From the NCBI GenBank assembly GCA_020725425.1, contig DYFA01000023.1, forward strand, positions 1 through 35,195: a stretch of DNA of 35,195 nucleotides, in the 5' to 3' direction. The DNA comes from Aneurinibacillus sp. (lineage in GTDB: Bacteria; Bacillota; UBA5301; DYFA01). Below, piece by piece: positions 15,510-23,763 of this stretch; positions within the stretch are counted from its first letter, which is position 1; every line of letters begins with the position of its first letter. The notes below the pieces were generated by a model that did not search any database, was not told where the DNA came from, and saw only the letters and a list, made by a program, of their open reading frames with translations. The position numbers and the translations under genes are program-made.

Positions 15510-17090
15510 ATGGAGCGGGCTTCAGCAGCCAACCGCAACCCCAACCCGGCCTGGTCGGCCACCCTGGTCATGGCCGGCATCCTCGTCAGCCGGATTCTCG
15601 GGTTCGTGCGGGAGCGAGCCGTGGCCGACCTCTTCGGCCGGACCCCCGCCACCGACGCCTACTGGGCCGCGTTCGCCATCCCCGACCTGATGTACTACCT
15701 GCTCATCGGGGGAGCGCTGGGGTCCGCCTTCATTCCCGTCTTCACCGAGTATCTGGCCAAGGAGAAGGAGCAGGAAGCCTGGTACGTCGCCTCCAGCTTC
15801 ATCAACGGGGTCGTGGTGATCATGCTCGGCTTCGTGGCGCTGGGCATGGTCTTCGCCCCCCTGCTCGCACCGCTCGTGGCGTACGAGTTCAAGGGCGAGC
15901 AGTTCAGGCTCCTCGTCTTCCTGATGCGGATGATGTTCCCCGCCGTCTTCTTCACCGCCCTGTCGGGCGTCGGCGCAGCCATCCTCAACTCCTACCGCCG
16001 CTTCGGCATTCCCGCCTTCGGCCCGATCGCCTATAACCTGTGCATCATCGCGGCGGCCTACCTCCTAGGGCCGAAGTACGACATCCCCGGCATGGCCGTC
16101 GGGGTGGTCATCGGCGCCCTCGTCAATTTCAGCCTCGAAGCCTGGTTCGCCGGGCGCCACAATGCCGGCTACCGGCTGGTCATCGACCTGCACCACCCCG
16201 GCCCCCGGAAGATGCTCCGCCTTTTTCTCCCGACGCTGCTTGGCCTCTCCATCGCCCAGATCAACCTGCTGGTCAACCAGAACCTGGCTTCCGGGCTCTC
16301 CGGCGGCATCACGGCGCTCAGGCTGGCCAACCGGCTGATGCAACTGCCGCTGGGGCTGTTCGCCACGGCGATCTCCACGGTCATCTTCCCGACCATGACC
16401 CGCCAGGCCGCCCTGAACCAAATGGATGACTTCCGGCGCTCGGTCGCCACCGGACTCCAGGTGATCTACTTCATCACGGTTCCGGCCAGCGTAGGGCTGA
16501 TCGTTCTGGCTGAGCCGATCGTCCGGCTGCTGTACCAGACCGGGCGGTTCACCGCCGCCGACACCGCCGCCACAGCGATCGCCCTTGTCTATTACTCGCT
16601 GGGTCTTTTCACCCAGTCCGCCGTGCAGCACCTCACCCGCGTCTACTACTCGCTCCAGGACACCACCACGCCGGTCCGCGTCGGCCTCCTGACGGTCGCC
16701 GCCAACATCGCCATGAGCGCCTGGTTCGTCAAGGTGGCGCGCCTCGGTCACGGCGGGGTGGCCCTGGCCTTCGCCCTGACGAGTCTTTTGGACATGGTCT
16801 TCCTCCTCTGGCTGCTCCGGTCGAAGCTGCATCATCTTCACGGGCGGGCAGTGCTCACCTCCTTCCTCAAGAGTGCGGTGGCCTCGCTGATCATGGGGGC
16901 GGTGGTCTGGGAAGCGGTGCGCCTGGTAGACGGGCGGGTGAACCTGGCGACCAACCTGGGCCGGTTGATCGAGGTGGGGACGGGTGTGGCCACAGGGGCG
17001 GTGGTGTACCTGCTGGCGGCACTGCTCCTGCGCATGGAGGAGGTCCCGCTGATCCTGCGCCTCTTCCGCCGCCGGGCAGCGACTGCCTGA
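15510..17090 (+). CDS. murJ: Lipid II flippase MurJ (MviN family)
   Basis: MurJ moves the peptidoglycan precursor lipid II across the cytoplasmic membrane. The 526-residue product has the MviN start SATLVMAGILVSRILGFVRE, LFGRTPATDAYWAAFAIPDL, GGALGSAFIPVFTEY and the later RLANRLMQLPLGLFATAIS, with about 14 predicted membrane helices and a length normal for MurJ. The ATG at 15510 was chosen because AAGGAGAGGG lies just upstream; an in-frame GTG at 15480 is less well placed. The product could instead export another polyisoprenoid-linked sugar, since spore formers often have several MurJ paralogues. The 100 bases before it contain no recognised element. The next gene starts 27 bases after the stop. 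Confidence 0.93.
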   Translation: MERASAANRNPNPAWSATLVMAGILVSRILGFVRERAVADLFGRTPATDAYWAAFAIPDLMYYLLIGGALGSAFIPVFTEYLAKEKEQEAWYVASSFINGVVVIMLGFVALGMVFAPLLAPLVAYEFKGEQFRLLVFLMRMMFPAVFFTALSGVGAAILNSYRRFGIPAFGPIAYNLCIIAAAYLLGPKYDIPGMAVGVVIGALVNFSLEAWFAGRHNAGYRLVIDLHHPGPRKMLRLFLPTLLGLSIAQINLLVNQNLASGLSGGITALRLANRLMQLPLGLFATAISTVIFPTMTRQAALNQMDDFRRSVATGLQVIYFITVPASVGLIVLAEPIVRLLYQTGRFTAADTAATAIALVYYSLGLFTQSAVQHLTRVYYSLQDTTTPVRVGLLTVAANIAMSAWFVKVARLGHGGVALAFALTSLLDMVFLLWLLRSKLHHLHGRAVLTSFLKSAVASLIMGAVVWEAVRLVDGRVNLATNLGRLIEVGTGVATGAVVYLLAALLLRMEEVPLILRLFRRRAATA

Positions 17091-17117
17091 GAGAGGCAAA
17101 GAGAGAGGGGAAAACCC

Positions 17118-17540
17118 ATGTACTTCACGACGCATCTTTTGGCCGGCACCGCTCTGGGGGAGGCGGCCGCTGCAGCCGGAGCACCCCCCTGGACGGCCTT
17201 CCTGGCTGGGCTGGCCAGTCACGCCGCCCTGGATATGGTGCCTCACCACGACTACCACAAGGCGCGCCACGCCCTGCTCGACATCGCCATCGGACTGGCG
17301 CTGGCGGCGCTGTTCTTCCGGGGGCCCTTCGCCGCGGAGCGGTTCTGGGGCGGGCTGGGGGGCTCGCTGCCCGACCTGGAGGTGGCGATCGGGCACCTCA
17401 TCCTCAGTTCGGGCCGGCCGTGGCGGGACTTCTTCCCGTCCCACACCGGCGCCCTGCCGCATCCCCACTGGCCGCTGCTGCAGGGCCTCTTGACCCAGCT
17501 CGTCCCGGCGGTCCTGGCAGTCTGCCTGCTGGCCTCCTAG
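17118..17540 (+). CDS. Small His-rich integral membrane protein (YdjM/metal-dependent hydrolase-like)
   Basis: This 140-residue membrane protein begins MYFTTHLLAGTALGEAAAAAG and continues with LAGLASHAALDMVPHHDYH, LALAALFFRG, GGSLPDLEVAIGHLIL and a C-terminal helix LVPAVLAVCLLAS. Conserved-looking His and Asp residues near membrane helices (THLLAG, SHAALDMVPHHDY, SLPDLEVAIGH) resemble the membrane-bound metal-dependent hydrolase (YdjM) superfamily, whose substrates are mostly unknown. The ATG follows GAGAGAGGGGA. It is probably co-transcribed with murJ, and it converges on the DUF1540 gene 22 bases away. The function is not known. Confidence 0.65.
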   Translation: MYFTTHLLAGTALGEAAAAAGAPPWTAFLAGLASHAALDMVPHHDYHKARHALLDIAIGLALAALFFRGPFAAERFWGGLGGSLPDLEVAIGHLILSSGRPWRDFFPSHTGALPHPHWPLLQGLLTQLVPAVLAVCLLAS

Positions 17541-17562
17541 CCGGCTCCCAGTCTCCCCCGGA

Positions 17563-17991
17563 CTACTCGCCCACCGGGAGAAAGGTTCCGCAGTTGGTGT
17601 CCTGGCACTCGTCGGCGTTCTCCCCGGTCACCCGGATCTCCCCGGCCTGGCAGAGGTTGCCCTCCTCCCAGTACTTGCAGGTGTCCACCACGCAGGTCAC
17701 GCTGGGCGTCACCTGCTGGCCGGGGGTGAGGACCTCGGAGACCAGGCCGCCCCAGTTGACGTTGTCCATCGATCCCAGGTAGCTCGTGACCCCGCTCTTC
17801 TTGTAGAAGGTCTTGCACTCGGTCTGCTCGGAGTTCTCCGACATGCGCCCTTCCTCTTCGTTCAAGATGTCGATGTTGGCGGCGCCGCACCGCTCGCCGG
17901 GGAGCCAGTGGGTGCAGGTGTTCACCTCACAGCGGACAAACGGCCCTTCCACGACTTTACCCCCTTCGTACTCGGCCATATTATCGCTCAC
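17563..17991 (-). CDS. Protein with two DUF1540 Cys-rich domains
   Basis: This protein of about 140 residues consists of two copies of the DUF1540 module. Copy 1 is VRCEVNTCTHWLPGERCGA with later Cys in TECKTF. Copy 2 is VTCVVDTCKYWEEGNLCQA with ECQDTNCGTF. Between them lies a Tyr/Asn/Gly/Ser linker (SGVTSYLGSMDNVNWGG). Each copy has four or five Cys in a Cx4-5CxnC arrangement that could bind a metal. The family is widespread in spore-forming Firmicutes and its role is unknown. The product is strongly acidic, unlike its neighbours. The start is uncertain: GTG at 17991 or ATG at 17979, neither with a good ribosome binding site. Confidence 0.8.
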   Translation of the reverse strand: MSDNMAEYEGGKVVEGPFVRCEVNTCTHWLPGERCGAANIDILNEEEGRMSENSEQTECKTFYKKSGVTSYLGSMDNVNWGGLVSEVLTPGQQVTPSVTCVVDTCKYWEEGNLCQAGEIRVTGENADECQDTNCGTFLPVGE

Positions 17992-18039
17992 ATCGGCTTA
18001 GTCTCTCTCAGTCCGACGGCAGGGATGCGGGGGAGCGGT

Positions 18040-18792
18040 TCAGAGCGGGACGACCAGCGGCACGTCGTTAAGCCTGGTGATGGTCACCGGGACACCGTAG
18101 ACCTGCGCCACGTTGGCCGGGGTGACGACCTCCGGGCCGCCGCAGGCAAAGACCGTCCCGCCCGTGAGGAACAGGAACTTATTGGCGAAGCGCAGGGCAA
18201 GGTTGAGGTCGTGCATGACTGCCACCACGGCGACACCCTCTTCGGCGGCGGCGCGCTTGACCGTCTGCAGGACATCCAACTGGTTCTTCAGGTCAAGGTT
18301 GCTGGTGGGCTCATCCAACAGCAACACTCTGGGTTCCTGGGCCAGAGCCCGGGCGAGCATTGCTTTCTGGAGTTCACCCCCGCTCAACTCGTCCAGATAG
18401 CGCAGGGCGAAGTCTTCGAGGCCCAGGCGGATGAGGACCCGGTGGACGATCGCCAGGTCCGTCGGTGAGGGTTCCCACTTGATGTACGGCTTCCGGCCCA
18501 GGAGGACGGCATCGAAGACCGTCATTCGGCCGCCTTCGGGTCGCTGGGCCAAGTACCCCAGCCGCCGGGCCACCTGCGGCCGGGTGAGGCGGCGGAGGTC
18601 GACCGCTTCCATCAGAATGGTTCCCCGCTGGGGGCTGAGGATCCGGTTCAGGCACTTCAACAGGGTTGACTTGCCGGCGCCGTTGTTTCCCAGGATGGCA
18701 AGGAACTGGCCTCGCTGCACTTCGAACCTCACCTTTTTCAATACGGCGTGACTGCGGTAGCTGAAGTCCACGCCGTCCACCGACAGGATCAT
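18040..18792 (-). CDS. FecE/BtuD-type ABC transporter ATPase
   Basis: This 250-residue ATPase powers the FecCD-type importer encoded just upstream. It has Walker A GNNGAGKST, a Q-loop YLAQRPEGG, the ABC signature LSGGELQKAMLARALAQ, Walker B VLLLDEPTSNLD and the H-loop VMHDLNLAL. The ATG at 18792 overlaps the permease stop as ATGA, so the two are translationally coupled. Family membership is that of iron-siderophore, haem, cobalamin and molybdate importers. It is the last gene of the minus-strand operon that starts with fmdE. Confidence 0.93.
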   Translation of the reverse strand: MILSVDGVDFSYRSHAVLKKVRFEVQRGQFLAILGNNGAGKSTLLKCLNRILSPQRGTILMEAVDLRRLTRPQVARRLGYLAQRPEGGRMTVFDAVLLGRKPYIKWEPSPTDLAIVHRVLIRLGLEDFALRYLDELSGGELQKAMLARALAQEPRVLLLDEPTSNLDLKNQLDVLQTVKRAAAEEGVAVVAVMHDLNLALRFANKFLFLTGGTVFACGGPEVVTPANVAQVYGVPVTITRLNDVPLVVPL

Positions 18793-19871
18793 CTCCGGTG
18801 ATTCCCCCCGACCAAAAGATAGAGAAAGAGGGGCGCCCCCAGGAAGGACGTGATGACCCCCACCGGCAGCACGACCGGGGCGATGACCGTCCGCGCCAGG
18901 GTGTCGGCGGCGAGCAGCAGGAGCGCTCCGGCTGCGCCCGAGGCGGGCAAAAGGAACCGGTAGTCGCCGCCCAGCACCCTTCGCGTCAGGTGGGGCCCCA
19001 CCAGACCGATGAAACCGATGATGCCCAGGAAAGCCACGATCGTCGCCGTGACGAGGGAGGCGAGGAACATGCCGGTCAGCCTCACCCGCTCCACCTCCAC
19101 TCCCAGTCCCCGGGCCGTCTCCTCCCCGCTCTCCAGAGCGTTGTAATCCCACCGGCGGGCGAGGAAGTAGAGCGAAGCGGCGCCGGTCACCGCCGCCATC
19201 ATCCCCAGATCCCGCCAAGAGGCCCGGCCGAGGTTGCCGAAGGTCCAGAAAACTATGGACGCCACCTGGACCTCGTTGGCGAAGTACTGCAGCACCACGG
19301 TGGCCGCCGAAAACAGGGAGCCCAGGGCAACGCCGGCCAGCACCATCGCCTCCGGTGAGACCTCCCGGTACTTGGCGAGCAGGAACACGACCAGGGTGGC
19401 CGCCATCGCCCCCAGGAAGGCGCAGCCCGTCACGGACCAGGGGTGGCTGACGATCACCGCGTCCACGCTGGCGCTGTGGGTGCTGCCGGCGTCCAGGGCG
19501 ACGATGGCCAGCGCCGCCCCAAACGCCGCCCCTTGCGAAACACCGAGGGTGAAGGGGGAGGCCAGGGGGTTCCGCAGGATGTTCTGCATCACGCAACCTG
19601 CCAGAGACAGCCCCACTCCGGCCATCACCGCCGCCAGGACCCTGGGCAGCCTGATATTCCAGATGATGACGCCGGAATTGCCTTCAGCCTTCCCGAGCAG
19701 CGTTTGGAGAACCTGGGCCGCTGACAGGTCGGCCGACCCGGCCTGCACTGCGTACACGCCCACGAGGCCCGTCGCCAGGAGCAGGAGGACGACGAGCGCA
19801 GCCTTGCGCCGCGTGTAGGCGAGGTACCTGCCCGGCGTTCCTTCCAGTGTCACGGCTTTCACGACCCTCAC
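18789..19871 (-). CDS. FecCD-family ABC transporter permease
   Basis: This 360-residue permease has about ten membrane helices. Family motifs are IIWNIRLPRVLAAVMAGVGL, SLAGCVMQNILRNPLASPFTLG, GVSQGAAFGAAL and LGIIGFIGLVGPHLTRRVLGG followed by PVVLPVGVITSFLGAPLFLYLL. The sequence GFIGLVGPHLTRR is the cytoplasmic coupling helix for the ATPase. The GTG at 19871 starts one base after the stop of the substrate-binding protein gene; an in-frame GTG at 19862 is possible. The transported substrate cannot be read from the permease; see the fmdE and binding-protein entries. Confidence 0.93.
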   Translation of the reverse strand: MRVVKAVTLEGTPGRYLAYTRRKAALVVLLLLATGLVGVYAVQAGSADLSAAQVLQTLLGKAEGNSGVIIWNIRLPRVLAAVMAGVGLSLAGCVMQNILRNPLASPFTLGVSQGAAFGAALAIVALDAGSTHSASVDAVIVSHPWSVTGCAFLGAMAATLVVFLLAKYREVSPEAMVLAGVALGSLFSAATVVLQYFANEVQVASIVFWTFGNLGRASWRDLGMMAAVTGAASLYFLARRWDYNALESGEETARGLGVEVERVRLTGMFLASLVTATIVAFLGIIGFIGLVGPHLTRRVLGGDYRFLLPASGAAGALLLLAADTLARTVIAPVVLPVGVITSFLGAPLFLYLLVGGNHRR

Positions 19872-19872
19872 T

Positions 19873-20994
19873 TCAGGGTTCGTCGAGCTTCAGCGGCCCG
19901 AAACCTCCGCCGTAGGCCTTCGTCACAGCCGCGTACAACGGCCGGCCCAAGAAGAAGCAGTAGAGCTCATCGGCTTTGGCGGCCGGGTCGACGTCGGCAA
20001 AGCGCTCCGGGAAAATTGCTTTTCCAGCGAAGTAGCTGTCGGCCAGGGCGGTTTCGATGTTGGTGGTGTAGTTGTTGTAGGGGATCTGAGCGTAGACCCG
20101 CCCTTCCCGTACGGCCCGGAGCGATCGGTAGAACTGGGGGTTACGCCGGTAGTCCTCCCGCACGATGGCATAGCCTCCCCGATCGAGGAAGATGAGATCG
20201 GGGTCCCATTCCAGAAGTTTCTCCCGCTCGATCATCATGCTTCCCGGTCGGCCGGTCTCGTCGGCCACGTTCCTGGCCCCGATGGCGACGAAGGGCGGGT
20301 AGTGGGCCTGGGTGCTCTCGATGCCGTGGACCCCCTTCATCCCCAGAGCTCCCACGTAGACCCTGGGCTTTGCTTCCCGAGGCAGACCTGCGGTCCGAGC
20401 GGCCAGATCTTTCTGGACCCCTTGCAGGTACGCCACCACCTCCCGAGCCCGCCGCTCCTCGCCGATAACCCGGCCGATCAACTCCAGCGACCGGTAGACG
20501 TCGGCGTCGAAGGGGCCGAGCCGTCCGTAACTCAGCACCATCACCGGGACGCCGGTCTTGGCCTGGAGCTCATCGGCTTGGGCCCGGTCTACCAGGTAGG
20601 CAGCGAAGATGACGTCCGGCCGGACGCCCAGAAGCCGCTCCGCGTCGGGGGTGGAATCCGGCCCTCCGGGACCGATGACTGGCAGTTCCGCCAGGCCGGG
20701 GTTGGCCATTAGGTACGGCCGGAGGCGAGGCAGGCGCCGTTCGAGGTCCTCCACGCCCACCACCCGGTCGGCACCGCCGACGTAACAGACCAGTCGCAGG
20801 GCGCCCGGGCCGATGGCCACCACCCGACGGGCGGGGACGGTCACCGTCACCTGCCGACCAGCCAGGTCGATCAGCTTCACCCGGGAGGACGAACCGGCTC
20901 CCGACCGGCCTTCGGCCTGGACGAGGCCGGCCGGCGCCAGGACCAGCAGCATGAGAGCCAGAAGGAGGATCGTTCCTTTCCTTGACACGCTCAT
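19873..20994 (-). CDS. Periplasmic-type ABC substrate-binding protein (BtuF/FecB/TroA-like fold)
   Basis: This 373-residue secreted protein has a Sec signal peptide (basic SRKG, then TILLLALMLLVLAPAGLVQA) with an AxA-like cleavage site and no lipobox cysteine. The mature part shows the FecB pattern: IDLAGRQVTVTVPARRVVAIGPGALRL (in segments), then GVRPDVIFAAYLVDR and KTGVPVMVLSYG. The second lobe includes WDPDLIFLDRGGY and NIETALADSYFAGKAIFPERF. The GPGALRLVCYVGGADRVVGVE region occurs in binding proteins annotated as iron-complex or molybdate/tungstate transporters. I cannot decide the ligand. The ATG at 20994 is only two bases after AGGAGAG; GTG 20988 has better spacing. It lies between fmdE and the permease in one operon. 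Confidence 0.88.
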   Translation of the reverse strand: MSVSRKGTILLLALMLLVLAPAGLVQAEGRSGAGSSSRVKLIDLAGRQVTVTVPARRVVAIGPGALRLVCYVGGADRVVGVEDLERRLPRLRPYLMANPGLAELPVIGPGGPDSTPDAERLLGVRPDVIFAAYLVDRAQADELQAKTGVPVMVLSYGRLGPFDADVYRSLELIGRVIGEERRAREVVAYLQGVQKDLAARTAGLPREAKPRVYVGALGMKGVHGIESTQAHYPPFVAIGARNVADETGRPGSMMIEREKLLEWDPDLIFLDRGGYAIVREDYRRNPQFYRSLRAVREGRVYAQIPYNNYTTNIETALADSYFAGKAIFPERFADVDPAAKADELYCFFLGRPLYAAVTKAYGGGFGPLKLDEP

Positions 20995-21025
20995 CTCTCC
21001 TTTCGCGGTGCGCCCCGGCGGTGCA

Positions 21026-21715
21026 CTAGACGTTGATCTCCCAACCTCTTCCATGCTTGACGGCACACGGGATGCAGGTCGGTTTGCCATCCCGCAGCCG
21101 GGCCCGGGGCTCCATGACCGCCTCGCCGCAAAAGGCGCACTGCACGGACGGCAAGATGCGGGCCTTGGGCGGCGGCTCCACCTCCACCTGCCGCACCGTG
21201 GCGAACTGCTCCTCAGGCAAGTCGAGGAGTTGCAGGGCCTGCTCCAGATGGAGCCGGCGGAACTCTTCCCGTTCCTCCGGCGTGGCCAACCCGGCCATGA
21301 CCCGCTGCCGGAGTTCGGCATAGGCCGGGTTCGGCGGGAGGGCGCCGTACTTCATGGCCACCCGGATCCCCCGGCCGTCGGCCCGTCGGACCAAGGTGAA
21401 GACCTGCTTGCCGTAATCCTTGAAAACGAGGTTGCCCCGGCCGATGGTGCAGCCGGTGATCACCTGAAAGGCGTCGCTCCCGCAGGCGTCGGTTTCCACG
21501 AGGCCAAACAACTCCTCGTCTGTGCCCCGGGCCACCCTCAACCGCTCCATGGCGATCTTGGAGGCCCGGTAGCCGATGGTCAGCCCGGGGCAGAGATGCC
21601 CGTGGAAGTCGACGGCCTTCTGGAAGTCGGGGGGCAGCCGCTGCAACACCGCCGGATCCAGCCGCGCCGAGGCCGTTTCGTCCCGACGTTCCTCCGCGTC
21701 ATGGCGCTCACTCAC
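21026..21715 (-). CDS. FmdE-family protein with C-terminal zinc-ribbon
   Basis: This 229-residue protein has an FmdE domain (named after the operon of molybdenum formylmethanofuran dehydrogenase). The core motif is VDFHGHLCPGLTIGYRAS with ligands H, H and C, followed by VETDACGSDAFQVITGCTIGRGNL. The C-terminal 45 residues form a TraR/DksA-like zinc ribbon: CAFCGEAVMEPRARLRDG then CIPC. Bacterial FmdE proteins have no proven reaction; a role in metal or molybdopterin-enzyme handling is only inferred from genomic context. The GTG at 21715 is chosen because GGGGAGG lies 9 bases upstream. It leads an operon with the FecBCD-type importer and sits behind a perfect palindrome. Confidence 0.88.
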   Translation of the reverse strand: MSERHDAEERRDETASARLDPAVLQRLPPDFQKAVDFHGHLCPGLTIGYRASKIAMERLRVARGTDEELFGLVETDACGSDAFQVITGCTIGRGNLVFKDYGKQVFTLVRRADGRGIRVAMKYGALPPNPAYAELRQRVMAGLATPEEREEFRRLHLEQALQLLDLPEEQFATVRQVEVEPPPKARILPSVQCAFCGEAVMEPRARLRDGKPTCIPCAVKHGRGWEINV

Positions 21716-21747
21716 CGTGTCATTCCTCCCCTTCCCACTCTCTTCTA

Positions 21748-21774
21748 GTAACACGAATTAGACATTCGTGTTAC
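21748..21774. promoter_or_regulatory. 27-bp operator-like palindrome upstream of fmdE
   Basis: GTAACACGAAT at 21748-21758 and its exact reverse complement ATTCGTGTTAC at 21764-21774 are separated by five bases. The centre lies about 45 bases upstream of the fmdE start. On the minus strand TCTAAT, one mismatch from TATAAT, sits across the spacer, so a dimeric repressor bound here would cover a likely -10 element. The A/T-rich arms stand out in this GC-rich region. The regulator is unknown; the site does not match CIRCE, Fur, NikR or ModE consensus as I know them. Confidence 0.65.
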
Positions 21775-21868
21775 ACAATTCTCCGGGAAGGTCCCGTTTC
21801 CTGCTTATGGTGCGATTTTTTAAAGCGGGGGCGGCCCGGCAAACTGACCCCATGTCAGACTGCTGTCG

Positions 21869-21898
21869 TTGCGTCTGCTCCGCTCCTTCTGCTATAAT
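21869..21898 (+). promoter_or_regulatory. Sigma-A-type promoter for lepA
   Basis: TTGCGT at 21869-21874 and a perfect TATAAT at 21893-21898 are 18 bases apart. The predicted start lies about 50 bases before the lepA GTG. The short leader contains a small GCCGGG/CCCGGC hairpin of unknown relevance. Confidence 0.7.
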
Positions 21899-21954
21899 AC
21901 AGGCGTCAGCCGGGTGCCGGAGAGGTTCCCGGCCTGTTTTGAACCTGGAAGGGG

Positions 21955-23763
21955 GTGGACGCCACGCCGGAGCAGGAGCGGATCCGCAACTTCAGCATCA
22001 TCGCCCACATCGACCACGGCAAGTCCACCCTGGCCGATCGGCTGCTCGAGTTCACCCACGCCGTCTCCGAGCGGGAGATGGTCGACCAGGTGCTCGACCA
22101 GATGGAGCTGGAGCGGGAGCGCGGCATCACCATCAAGGCTCAGGCGGTCCGCCTGGCCTACCAGGCCAAGGACGGCGAGGAGTACGAACTGAACCTGATC
22201 GACACCCCGGGCCACGTGGACTTCAACTACGAGGTGAGCCGGGCCCTGGCGGCCTGCGAGGGAGCATTACTCGTCGTCGACGCCTCCCAGGGGGTGGAGG
22301 CGCAGACGCTGGCCAACCTCTACCTGGCTCTGGACCACGACCTGACGATCATTCCGGTGATCAACAAGATCGACCTGCCCTCGGCCGACCCGGAGCGAGT
22401 CAAGCACGAGCTGGCCGAGATCGGGCTGGACCCGGCCGAAGCCATTCTGGCCTCGGCCAAGACCGGGTTCGGGACGGAGGAAATCCTGGAGGCGATCGTC
22501 CGGCGCATCCCACCGCCGAAGGGAGACCGGCAGGCGCCTTTACGGGCTCTCATCTTCGACTCGCACTACGACTCTTACCGGGGGGTCATCGCCTACGTGC
22601 GGGTGATGGAGGGGGCCATCCGGGTCGGCGACCGCTTCCGCATGATGTCCACCGGCCACGACTTCGACGCCCTGGAGCTGGCCTGTTTCCGGCCAGCGGT
22701 GGAGCCGGTGGAGGAGCTGGCGGCGGGCGAGGTGGGATGCGTGATCTCCAACATCAAGGAGGTCAAGGAGAGCCGGGTGGGCGACACGATCACTAGCGCC
22801 GAGCGGCCGGCGAAGGAACCCCTGCCCGGGTTCCGGAAAGCCACGCCGATGGTCTTCTGCGGCCTCTACCCGACGGACAACGACGACTACGACGACCTGC
22901 GGGACGCCCTGGAGAAACTCCAGCTCAACGACGCCGCCCTGTCGTACGAGCCGGAGACCTCGGCGGCCCTCGGCTTCGGCTTCCGCTGCGGTTTCCTCGG
23001 GCTGCTGCACATGGAGATCATTCAGGAGCGGCTGGAGCGGGAGTACAAGCTGAACCTGATCACCACCGCCCCGAGCGTGCGGTTCAAGGTCACGAAGACC
23101 GGCGGAACGGTGGTCGAGGTGGACAACCCGGCGAAGCTGCCGCCTCCGACGGAGATCGAGTCCATCGCCGAACCGTTCGTGCGGGGGACGATCATCGTGC
23201 CGACCGAGTTCGTGGGGCCGGTGATGGAGCTCTGCCGGGAGAAGCGGGGGGTCTACCGGGCCATGGAGTACCTGGACGCCGCCCGGGTGATGCTGACCTA
23301 CTCTCTGCCCCTGGTCGAGATCCTTTTGGACTTCTTCGACAAGCTGAAGTCGCGGACGAAAGGGTACGCCTCTTTCGACTACGACTACGAGGGACACGTC
23401 GAGGGGGACTTGGTCAAGCTCGACATCCTGGTGAGCGAAAAGCCGGTGGACGCCCTCTCCTGCATCGTGCACCGGGAGAAGGCCTACAACCGGGGGCGGC
23501 AGCTCGCCGAGAAGCTGCGGCAGATCATCCCCCGGCAGCTCTTCGAGATCCCCATCCAGGCGGCGATCGGCGGCCGGGTCATCGCCCGGGAGACGATCAA
23601 GGCCATGCGGAAGGACGTGCTGGCCAAGTGCTACGGGGGCGACGTCACCCGCAAGCGCAAACTCCTGGAGAAGCAGAAGGAGGGCAAGAAGCGCATGAAG
23701 GCGCTGGGGAACGTGGAGATCCCCCAGGAGGCCTTCATGGCGGTGCTCCAGGTGGAGGATTGA
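21955..23763 (+). CDS. lepA: Elongation factor 4 (LepA), ribosome-associated GTPase
   Basis: LepA is a translational GTPase that acts on the ribosome in initiation or back-translocation. The 602-residue product is full length. The G domain shows [17 protein letters not shown] (G1), RERGITIK (G2), [15 protein letters not shown] (G3), [10 protein letters not shown] (G4) and SAKTGFG (G5). Domains II-III follow, and the LepA-specific C-terminal domain ends [20 protein letters not shown] then [12 protein letters not shown]. The GTG at 21955 directly follows GGAAGGGG. The 3' end overlaps the hemW start. In B. subtilis lepA follows spoIIP closely; here an accessory block lies between. Confidence 0.98.
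   Translation: MDATPEQERIRNFSIIAHIDHGKSTLADRLLEFTHAVSEREMVDQVLDQMELERERGITIKAQAVRLAYQAKDGEEYELNLIDTPGHVDFNYEVSRALAACEGALLVVDASQGVEAQTLANLYLALDHDLTIIPVINKIDLPSADPERVKHELAEIGLDPAEAILASAKTGFGTEEILEAIVRRIPPPKGDRQAPLRALIFDSHYDSYRGVIAYVRVMEGAIRVGDRFRMMSTGHDFDALELACFRPAVEPVEELAAGEVGCVISNIKEVKESRVGDTITSAERPAKEPLPGFRKATPMVFCGLYPTDNDDYDDLRDALEKLQLNDAALSYEPETSAALGFGFRCGFLGLLHMEIIQERLEREYKLNLITTAPSVRFKVTKTGGTVVEVDNPAKLPPPTEIESIAEPFVRGTIIVPTEFVGPVMELCREKRGVYRAMEYLDAARVMLTYSLPLVEILLDFFDKLKSRTKGYASFDYDYEGHVEGDLVKLDILVSEKPVDALSCIVHREKAYNRGRQLAEKLRQIIPRQLFEIPIQAAIGGRVIARETIKAMRKDVLAKCYGGDVTRKRKLLEKQKEGKKRMKALGNVEIPQEAFMAVLQVED

Noticed and set aside
16065-17468. A 467-codon antisense frame opposite murJ and the small membrane gene
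   Set aside because: Its composition is typical of a complement-strand shadow and both sense genes are convincing.
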